A DNA stretch of 64,000 nt from Malachius bipustulatus (Eukaryota; Arthropoda; Insecta; Coleoptera; Melyridae), in NCBI GenBank assembly GCA_910589415.1, contig OU342632.1, positions 12,899,507 through 12,963,506 on the forward strand. The letters are read 5' to 3'. Positions 1 to 11,200 of this stretch are shown here, in pieces. The first letter of the stretch is position 1, and every line of letters starts with the position of its first letter. Below the pieces are notes generated by a model, which saw only the letters and a program-made list of their open reading frames with translations, did not search any database and was not told the origin of the DNA. The translations under genes and the position numbers were made by a program.

Positions 1-345
1 AAAGCTCAATTTCAATGGTTTATTATTTAATGAAATCTTTTAGATTACCCTTAATTTTGTACTTGAATTGTAAATTAAATGGAATTGAGCTTCTTTTATT
101 GTTATTTACTTAATTGTTATTCAATCTAATTATAAATCTCCAGCCGGCTATAAAAAATGTAGTCGTTATAGCGTTATCTATGGGTATGGAGCGTGTTTCT
201 TCATTTTAAGAGAATTTATAAGTTTATACCTTCCCCTACCGCTACTTGCTTTAGGTGCGCAAAAAAATAAATACGTAAGCCACAGGAAATATTTATAAAA
301 ATAAGTTTTAAACAAAACCAATTAAATGATTTTTTTCTATTTATA
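1..345. other. Intergenic DNA, nothing recognised
   Basis: AT-rich sequence before the first inverted-repeat element. I see no exon, RNA gene or clear repeat in it. Confidence 0.5.
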
Positions 346-347
346 TA

Positions 348-777
348 CCAGGTGTTGCATCGTCAGACTGCGTCCATAGAGGAAATTCCATGCAAATTTT
401 AATTCCTCCTCCCCCTTAATATTCAATCTCTCTGATTCATTTTACAGCAAAATTGATTGATACTTTTTTGAAGGTCTTGTATGATGGATTCACGTGCAAA
501 ATACAAATCATTTTCTTTCGGCGAATTAAAAGATATTTTGAAAAACGTTTTCTAAAATTTGTAAAATAAAAATGCTGTTTTATAAAACGTTTTTAAAAAT
601 ATCTCTTAATTTTCTGAATGAAAATTATTCGTATTTTGCACGCGAGTCCATCATAAAGGGTCTTCAAAAACGTCTGACAATTTTGCTTTAAAATGAATCG
701 GTGAGATATAATATTAGGGGTTATTAAAATTTGCTTGGGATTCCCTTTAAGGACGGTCTGTCGATGAAACACCCGGG
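348..777. repeat. Palindromic MITE-like element, copy 1
   Basis: The two ends are inverted copies. The left end reads CCAGGTGTTGCATCG after TA, and the right end reads CGATGAAACACCCGG. The arms continue through matching blocks (TGATGGATTCACGTGCAAAA against the reverse of TTTGCACGCGAGTCCATCA) to a centre near 560. It has no coding capacity. A relative lies at 36638-36990. The outer boundary is uncertain by a few bases because the right TA is offset. Confidence 0.75.
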
Positions 778-895
778 ATATACCTCCATTCACTCGCTGA
801 ACATTGCCAAATTTTTGTCCACCCTGCAAAAAGTCCCGTATGCGCAACTGCATGATACAACCACATGAAAAATAAGTTAAGAAGGAGAGAGAGTT

Positions 896-1366
896 CAGGG
901 TGGTCCAACGAAAGCTTAACAGGCCTAATAACTTGGGAACTGAAGATATGTGCGTGAAAAACGCCGAAGCAGGTCAATTTATTACCTATAGATGCATGTC
1001 CCCCTCAGTAAAAGTTCACCTGTTTTGGCGTTTTTCGTGCACATGTTCAGTTTCCAAGTTTATTAAGGACTGTTTCGTTTTTTTTTTGTTTAGTATAAGC
1101 TAAACCCTAAACCCCAAAAGTAATGCATCGTTGTAAAGAGAATTTAAGTAGCTTTCAAATGCATGATGTATCACGCGATATATGTTCCCTATAATCATAA
1201 GCAAAGGGGTTAGCTACCCCTGCCAAGGGGATATGATACGGTAGTTAAATTTGTCACCGAAATATTATCGCCCTCGATAACAAAATTGACCTGTTTCGTC
1301 GTTTTTCGCGCACATCTTTAGTTTCCAAGTTTATTAGGCCTGTTAAGTTTTTGTTGGACCACCTTG
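896..1366. repeat. Inverted-repeat element with a third arm copy
   Basis: The left end CAGGGTGGTCCAACGAAAGC matches, reversed, the right end TTGTTGGACCACCTTG, which is followed by TA. The arms run about 85 bp and include GAAAAACGCCGAAGCAGGTC. A further inverted arm copy lies inside at about 1018-1078, so the element holds three arm copies. It is non-coding. Confidence 0.7.
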
Positions 1367-2270
1367 TATATAGGCAAGCTGTTTTAAAATTTTTGGAGTC
1401 ATTGCCGATGTAAACTGCTGTCAAAATGAAAAATTGAGATTTTCACCTTGTTAATTAGAACTCATAAAACTTCTCAATTTAAACTGTAACTGTCACCAGT
1501 AACCATATAAGATTTCTCAAGACATGTGAAATAGTTATCACAACGCACATAATATTTGCTTTCAATTTCCACCTTCAAATGTTTAAATGGATACGTTTAG
1601 AGCGTCAATTGTGATCACACGCATGACGTATTGCGCCGTGCTAACGAGTTTTTAAGTTTTTTAGTCTCAAAGCTGACATAGCCTGTGTAGTTGTAGTATG
1701 ATGGGTCGGGTAGAAGAAGAAAAAAGAAGAAGATAACTGGAAGTTGAAGTGTCAGTGAATGACAATTGGCCTGCTAATTAATAATAATTAAAGCAATAAA
1801 TTAATAAAAATAAAATAATTCGCAATCGCATTTCGGATTTGAGTATTAGGATGCGGTTGCGGTTTTGCAATTTTATTTTGGCATTGGCTCAATCATATTA
1901 ACAATTTATTGTAATTACATTATGAACAGGAATAACATAAATAATAGTGAAACAGAAAATGTAGAAAGTATAAATAATAATTCCATAAGTTTTTAGAAAT
2001 CATGAAATAAAATAAGTAAATATTCAATGCCAATTTTATTATAAGTTAATGTGCAATAGTTTGTTACTCCCTCGACCCGGTTCTGAAACACTTTCTGCAA
2101 CATACATGATGAATAGCAATTGGGTGTTATAGACTTACAAGTTTACAGAATGCAAGATAATGGTTCTTCAGAAGTAGCCACCTAATTGTCTTCCTAATTT
2201 AATTAATGCAATCTTACATAAATCATTATTAGTGTTAGTCTCTGCTTAGTATAATAGTTTCGGAGTTAAA
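1367..2270 (+). other. Upstream region of the KCTD3-like gene
   Basis: AT-rich sequence directly before the KCTD3-like start codon, presumably holding its promoter and 5' UTR. No TATA box or initiator can be assigned with confidence, and I see no other gene. Confidence 0.4.
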
Positions 2271-5200
2271 ATGGCTTATTTGCATCCTCTTTATTCCGGG
2301 GATATTATACATCTCAATGTAGGAGGAACAAGGTGAGCATTCTTGTGTTATCAACTGATGAACAGTAAACAAACAGGCCACTCTGTCATTTATTTATGAA
2401 CCTCCTTTACAGGTTGTCCACTTCCCGGCAGACCCTCACGCTTGTACCGGATACATTTTTTACGGCACTTCTAAGCGGTAGAATTTCAAGCCTCAGAGAC
2501 GAGAAGGGTGCAATATTCATTGACAGAGACCCGAAAATATTCTCTGTCATCCTGAATTATTTACGTACAAAAGAAATAGATCTGAATGGTGTCGATATTA
2601 GGGCGCTTAGGCACGAAGCTGAATATTACAATATAGCACCTCTGGTTAGACGTTTGATACTTTGTGAGGAACTGACTCAGTCAACATGCGGCGATGTCCT
2701 GTTTTATGGATATCTCCCTGCTCCTTGTAAGTAATTTATCAAATCTAGCTCTTTAAAATAGGATAAGTCAGGTATTTGGTACCACTTTTGAAAATATATA
2801 GAGCTGGTCAGTTTAAATATTTGGGTCATTATAGACTGGAAACTTGTAAGTGGGTCATGGGAATTTAACAGGCAAATTCAGTTCTGTGCGAATAGAGGAA
2901 ACAATTTTTCTCGCAATTTTTTGACAATGACGATTCCTATTTTTAGTTAAAACGCCTCACTAATAATGTAGAAATATCCAAATGAAATTTGAATTAATTT
3001 TTAAATTTGCACTCATTTGCCGGTTTTATTGGCATTGTGGATAGTTGTCATTCCTGGGGGAGTAAATGGTAATCAACCGGGGGCTCTGGGGGTAAGGAGT
3101 ATCCTCCAGGTCAGGTCAGGGGGGTTCGGGGGGTCCTCCTATTTTTTCAGAAAAATGCTGGTGAACAAAGAAAGAGGGAACAATTTTTCGCATGGGGATT
3201 TCCCCACCCACCTGAATTCCAGGTGGTGACTAGGTACTCCATACCCACAACAGGGCTTCCGCTGGCCCTGCATTTGTGTCAAATTAGACAAATTCAATTT
3301 AAATTACCAAGTACATTTTGGCCATTGCTAGAAGTTATTTCCGTTTCCGTAACATTTTATTCTAAAAAGAAGCCTGGTTACAAGTTTCCACCCTGTATAC
3401 TTTAGGGGCCACTCGCATTCAGGTATAACCATATCCACTAGGAGATAGTATAGATCTATAGGAGTAGCATGGTACTACTGAAAGTCCATGCAAATAGGTA
3501 ATAAGGGAGAAATGGATAAAATTGGTTTACATAAAAAAATAAAGTAATGAAACATTGTAGTCCGGTTCTGTATATTAACCATGGGAGTGAGTAACTGTAA
3601 ATGGCAATACCGAAGTATCAAGGCCAAGTTAATGTCACACTTGTAGGAGGAGAAATGCAATAGTAAGTAGATTGAATAGAGATGGGAATATTATGAATGA
3701 AGCAAGTTGTAGTAGGACTATAAATAATAGAGACAGAAAATTAGAGTAGGTAGATGTATTATATCAAGCTGTGTTTACAATACGATGTTGGTAAAAATCA
3801 GACATGTATCAAAATTCAGCGCATGTAGATAAACCAAAGTATGTGCGCTGGGAGACCTTTTGCAAGGATGTAGCGCGAAGCCATACTTTTCATTAAAACA
3901 AAATCCAAGTTGGCACCCGCCGCTGTCTTGATTTTGATAAAGATTATGTTAACATAAGATAGTATCTATACAGCAATGGACGTACAAAGAGAGGGGGATA
4001 TCAGAGATCAGCACTGTATAAAACTAAAGAAGTTTCAAAGGCTGGAAATTTTCGGAGCTTAAGCCTTTCCCTTAAATTCCTGTAATGTTGATAGAGGTGA
4101 TTATATCTATATCTGTGTAGGAACTTTCAAGATTCCTGGTATAATTTTTTTTACATGACCTGGCCCTAATCCACAAAAAAAACTTTCTAACTTTGCATTA
4201 TCACATTTAAATTTTTTTCTCTATTATAATAAATAAAATTTCCATTATTAATTACTGTGATACTTAATTATTATAATAAGTTTTTAAAATATGTAATTGT
4301 TATCATTATTATCAATAATCTAATAATTTGAAAATATTATTTAGACATACCACCAGTGCAAGAAAATCCATCGTTAACCTCTTCCTATGTAGAAACGACA
4401 GGGGTACACAACAGCAAACCTATGACCACGACATCCAATAAGCCCAACGAAGGTTTTATGAATGTAAATAACTTGAATCTGCCTTCAACATCGAATAACG
4501 TAAACAATGAAAATTTCTGTGATGGAAGTAACCAAGCGTCTGCTGTGATCCAAACTCCACCAATGCCTAATCAGTCAAACCCTCAGGCTGCCAGTTCTGG
4601 GCCTGCTTCTTCTAGACAAGGAGCAGGTAATGCTGCTTGTTCAACTTTTTCAGCCGCAGGTCTTAGGTAGATCAAGAATTCGTTGTTGTTTCAGGACATT
4701 CGAGGAATTCATCTCTGGAATTGAGAATGGGGATATCTTCAAGTTACAGTCGTAGTTCTCAGGATCTGAGGGGATTAACGAGTAGAACCCACTCGAGAAC
4801 TGCGTCTCTTGATTTGAGGCATGCTAGAAACTCTTCGGCTGATCTCAATAAGCTGATGCGAAATGAAGTTGGTTTAGTTTTCGGACCAGCCAGTAAGTAT
4901 GATCTACATTAGAGTTTTGATTGGATATCTTGAGCAACACTGCGACACTATTTACATCCCTAAAAACTTACTTTTTTCGGACATGTGTATTTAAGTAATA
5001 ACAAATTTATCGTATCAAAAGTCTACAGAAGTTGAAAATGTAGGCTGAAACTTTCCAATTACGTTTCCAGTTACAAGAAACTAGACTCTGTTTTGATGTT
5101 TTAGATACTGTGTGGGCTGATCCTTTAAGGGTTCAGATTATAAAAGCTCATCATAACTGGATAGCAGTGGCTTATGCTCACTTCATAATTTGTTATCGGT

Positions 5201-8200
5201 AAGTTATTTTGAAATAAAATATCTGCATTCTGCAAGTAAATTTGAGAGTTCTAACAACTCTAATTTTAGATTAAAGGACTCTACTGGCTGGCAGCAGGTA
5301 TTTACTAGCCCTTATATAGAAAATTGTATAGAACGAGTGGCAATCAATGCTAAAATCAATAATGGTGAATATTCCAAAATGGTCGCGATATCTTTTGCTA
5401 ATAATGTTAGACTGTGGGAGGTGTCTGACAATGGAATGAAGAAAGAAATCGGTAATATTTTGAGGTTGCAGGGAGATGATAATTATTATTGTTGAATTAA
5501 TTTTAGGTACCTTTAACTTGCACGTCAAAGTAGAATATTTGTTTTTTATCGGTAGTCAGTTGGTAGCGCTGTCCCCCTTGGGTAAATTAGGGGTCTGGCA
5601 TGCCATGACTCAGCATTGGCAGACACAAGATGTCATGCCAATTTCTTCATTTGATACTGCTGGTTCTATATTGCTGCTAGGTTGTAATAATGGTTGTATA
5701 TACTACATAGGTGAGTGAGAAGAATACAAAGCAGCTTAAAATTATTAATTTTAATTATTAAAACATTATAGATATGCAGAAATTTCCACTACGAATGAAA
5801 GACAATGATTTATTGGTAACCGAGCTTTATAAAGATCCCAATAATGACGCTGTGACTGCAATATCAGTGTATTTAACACCAAAGACGAGTAAGTTATTGT
5901 GATTATAATTTTTTCCCTAAACCTATAAAACTGTCAACTGTTCAACTTGGAGAAGATAAAATAAATGTAGGGACAAATAAAATACTTTGAAATATATTGT
6001 CAGGAATGTCAGGTACATACTAAAATGGGTCAAAAGTAGGGTTCAGAAGTCCTGTATTACGAATATTGGTACTCACTAGGGTAGCGCATTTTCGATAACA
6101 CAAAAAGTTGCCTTCCAAAAATTGACATAAATTGGTGTTTAAGGGATCATAATTTAGTAAAAGTAGTAAACTTTTGCTGCATTAGAGGATGTTTCAAAAA
6201 TAAAAGGAGGTTTTCACTTGTTCGCATTTCCTAAAGGTAACTTAAATATTTTATTATAGTCCTCTATCAATATTTACTTATTACTGGAATATTCTGGACA
6301 AAAATTCTCCCAGAAGGCAGTTATGGTTACAGAAATAGAAAGCAGAAAATTTTACAGTGTACAAAAGTGCACTACCTGAGAGTTTGGCAGGTAGGTTTTA
6401 TTATACCTTGATGAACCTAATTGAGAAAATCCCGAAATAGGATTCCTTGTTCTCTATTTTGTTTCTTTTTTCAAACTGCTTTTTTCTGCTTGGCACCCAC
6501 GCCTGTGACCATAATTGCTAAAAATGTCACAGTTCAATTATTAACTCCATGTCAAGGAAACGTCAATGAGTGAAAATGCTACACCATAATAAGCTGCAGT
6601 GTCAGTAATACAGGTACCCTAGTAAAAAGTGATTTGCCGTTGTACAACATTTTTCAAAACATGTGTCGGACAATAATTAAGATTCTTTACCTCGTTCTGA
6701 GAAAAAAGTTCCTATTAACATTGGTCTGCAAACAAACCGTTTTCGTGATACAGGGTGTCATAAAAATATTCTTCTTTTGTTTTTTTGATGATATCTCAGG
6801 AACTATTTGAGATACATAATTCAGTATCTGTGAACATCTTATAAATAATATTATCTACAGTTTGAGCACTAATTATTTTTTTTATATGCCAGTAAAACAA
6901 ATTTTCAAAAACAAATAATGTTTTAGGTCTACAACAAAACATGTTGCTACTTTTATGTTTTTCATCATAAAATGCAAGTTATCTTGAAAACAGATCATGC
7001 TAGAGCTTTTGATCAGAGAACCTTTTTTATGTAGAAAACATTGCCAGTTTATAATGTACTTTCAAAATGCTAATTTTCCCAGTGTCGTAGCCCTCCCCTA
7101 CCATACAATAAATCAAAAATAAGCTCAAAAATGCTAAAAAAAAAATATTAGTATATAATATTCATTAGAAATTACAAATTGCAGATTGATTAAGATGTGT
7201 ACAGAAGTTGAGCTCTGTATCTCAAATGGTTCCCGAGATATTGTCTTTACACTCTGTATCGATGTTTTCGGATCAATGTTAATAGGAACTTTTTTCTTGG
7301 TCCCAGGAAGGGAATTACACCTCTCACTTACCGACACATGTTTTGAAACATCTTGTATATTGTGAAGTACATACAAAACTACAAAACTTCCTCCTGACAC
7401 TTTATATTTACCACTTTAACTAATGAATTAAATAATGAAAAACTATTTTCACCAAAACTTGTGGAAAGTTTTATAGGTATTTAATTATAATATGTTAAAT
7501 TGATATGTGTGTCCATTTGTAATTATTATGTTAGATGTTATTAATTTAGTGTCTTGTACAGTAGACTTTGTAAAATTGCTTAGTGTGTTTCACAACAAAA
7601 ACTTTGAAGAGTCCTCATTTATAGCACAAATATGTCCTCAAATTGTTTACCATTTTTAAATGTTCCTTCTGAAGGTACATCGAGAGGTATCTACTACTAG
7701 TGTCTAATTTTATTGCTCAATCTAAATGGTGACACACAATAAGTCTACGTTTTTTACTTTTGTAACTTGAAAGGAATATTAAGTTCAAAAGTGTTCAATT
7801 TAATGTGTTTTCAGAATGAGTTACAAAATGTTTTTTCGTAATCTCTCTCTGTGTGTATGTTACTAAGTCGTTTATCAATCAACACGGTTTACGTACTTAC
7901 ACATACCTAGTGTGTTCCTAAATGTGTTTCTTATGGAAATTGGTTATTAATTTATTGTTTTTTTCTTTAAAAATCAACGTGAAACTTGTTGAGAATGTTT
8001 TTACAATAACTATTCAGAGATCTTAAATTCATCACCAGTTTTCAAACTATGACATCTGTTTTTTAGAGTTATTTTATTTGTAGTTCACTCACCACTAAGT
8101 ATTTTGATATGGTAGAAACATTCAATTACGATTGTTTCTTTTCAAATTTCATGTAAATAAAAGGGAGAGGGATAAATAGTATTTGCATAGGTACTACTCA

Positions 8201-11200
8201 TTGGGCCAGTTGCACAAACGTTAATTAAAGATTTGTTAGACAATTACTGATTTTAAATTGCAAATTTTGAAAATATGGTGAATATTTTGAATTATTTTTC
8301 TTTTCTTTTTATCAGTAATTAACTCTTCTAAAAGGGAGTAGAATTTATTTCCAGCAATATCAGGCCAACAGTTTGATAATACAGGGCATTTTAAAATCAG
8401 CAATTATCTGGCAGATCTGTAATTAACGTTTGTGCAACCGGACCATAGAGTATCAAATGTATTAGTCATAAAACTTCTTTCAAATAGCTACAAGTCATTT
8501 TGACATTGATATGCTATTTGGCAGTTATTTGAATGCAAAGGTTTTTGAAGGTTCGGAAACATATGTCGTATAGTTGGACCAGAGATATAACGAAACAACT
8601 TCTGTCATTTTATCACTTTTTTGATTATTGACGTATTGTTGAAGTCATAAAATATGACAATTGAACGATTAGATCATTTCGTTGTATCTCTTGGTCGACT
8701 ATACCTGAAACCTCCAGAGTGCAAGATATGATTCTGCTGAATAAACTGGTTAAAGTAAGCAAGATATTAGAAACTATTGACATCCAACTAAGCGAATTGA
8801 TTTCATATTGAATAATTTTGCTTATAAAAAATTTTTCATTAAATTGTTTTTGCCTATGCACACTTTTTTTTGTCTGCTTGAAGTTGTCTTTAATATCAAA
8901 TCAAGTAAACACTCGTAACTCATAAATTGACTGGAGATATTTTACTGCTTTTTGAATTGAAATGAAAGTTTCATATATTTAATCTCCTCTAATACTACAG
9001 TTCAGTTGTTTCATTTAAAACAAAGTCAAATAATTCTGCTACATTTTAATTTTTATAAGTTTGTATTTATCTGAAAACATGTTAAAACAAATTTGGAAAA
9101 TGTTGAGCATTTTCTTATTTAAACTTTTCTCAAAGTTCCAAAAGTGATAAAGTAAATGATGTGGCCAATTATTCTTGGTAAATCCGTGTATATTTATTGA
9201 TTTACCATTATGAATATTCTGTTTTCTTGCCATTTATTTTTACTTTTAGTGTGCTTTGTTATTGTGTTACTTTGTTTGTATGAGCTGGCTTAAAAATAGT
9301 TCAACCTTATCAGAACCTAAAAAATGGTAAATGAAAAAATGTAACTACTACTTACGCTAGATAGTTTTTAAAATTTGTGATTGAAGAAAACAAACATTTT
9401 AAATTTCTAAGGTCTATGTTTGTTTGTAATAAATAGTTAATTTTACACTCAATAAAGTTGATGATTACTTATATTTTTTATAAAGTAATTATCAACTATT
9501 ATTCCTTTTAGTTTTTTGAGGGGCTGCTTAGATAGATATACAAAGGTTGTTCTGCTTTATATGTCTCAATTATTTACCTGGATACCTTGTATCTAGATGT
9601 TTAATCAAACGCCTGTATACATTTATATGTATATATCATTTTGCTCTTTTTTTGTTGTATTTTCCTTTGTTTTCCTGTAATTTGAGCCTTGTGTTTCATG
9701 CCAGCTTCTGAGAGAGGGCGGGAAGGTATGCCATTTCATATAAATAGCTTATACATTGATTTTATACTTATTATTTACAAAAAAAACTTTAAAAGAGACA
9801 TTGTAAATAAATTTGATTAATTCTATACATTTTACATACGAAGCTTTAAATTTTGCACAAGTTATCATCATCATTAGTTTCATAAAGATGTTCATGAGTC
9901 GATGTTACTTTTTATATTTGTGCTTTTAAAAACTGGAAAGATCACTAATAGTCATGAACAAACGACAGAGTAATATATTATTAAGTTCGTAGACATTACT
10001 TTTAGTTTTAAAATAATATTATGTCCATGATGTTTAGTGTTCCCATTTCATTAGGAACATTCTGCAAAATATAAAGCGCAAAAACATGGCAATTTTGACA
10101 GTCACTGTGAAGCACGATATCACATTTATTTGGTTTGCTGGTGTGTTAACACAAGGAAATCTTATCCGCCAGTGCTACCGATCACTAAACTTCCTAGTTT
10201 TCATTTAAAAAAAAACAGAATAAATAATTTTATGATTCATGCATGTCAGAAATTAGTGTTAGAAATTGTTAGATCTCGTACGGAAAACATGCTAAAAATG
10301 CACCTTCAAATTATTGCTAAAGTCAGTGTTCAATTCCGTTGTTATTTCAAGACCATGTAAAATTTAATGGAGAGATTTCAGACTAGTTTGTCAAGAAATT
10401 ATACCCAAGTCAAGTTAGTCATGCATCGGTCAGCCACGCTTTCGACCAATGAGGGAGAGAGACACTTTTTACTTTTTAAATTGAAAATATACAGTGTCCT
10501 CAAAGAAGGTGGCATCATGCAGGAATTATTTTTATTTTTGATTCGGAAAAAAAAACTTTGAGGGAAAAATAGATCTGCTTGCTTGAAAACTTATTTTTCT
10601 CTAATCAATTATGATGTTAATTTACTGAGAAAATACCATTTTCAACTTTTTTAACGTATATTGCAAATAACTTTACAATCACCATCGAACAGAAGTTTTA
10701 CAAGGTCTTGAAATTAGGAATTAGTCTTTTAAACCGACCGTTACCCCTGTAACCGTTTACAATAACTTCTAAACGTTTAATTCAACCTTGTGTTTTCATT
10801 TAATTAAACCTAATAAAAAAAATATTTTTAATAATAATTGACAAAAAATTTTAATGGAATTAAGAACGAAATAATTGATAAATTCGGACTAGCATTAAAG
10901 GTTTAAACTTTAAATCGGGATGCGATTATCATAAATTTTTGTAGGGTAATAAAAATACACTACTACTCTAAACAAATTTAGCAGGGTTGCTGCGCTAAGT
11001 TATCGTACTGGAGTTTATTATCTTGAAGGTTGATGTTTGTAATCCCTTCTTGTGCTATTACTCGTATTATCAGGGAACTGACACAACACTGCAACACAGC
11101 AGCACGTTTTCATAGGCATTTAGGCGACTTATTTCTGTGTGAGCAGGAGAGCACTACTTATTAGTGTATTTTGTTTTTCCAACTAGCGATTTCTACAATA

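Noticed and set aside
10130..10561. Open stretches in a KCTD3 intron
   Set aside because: No recognisable domain, no matching splice sites and low-complexity composition; treated as chance.
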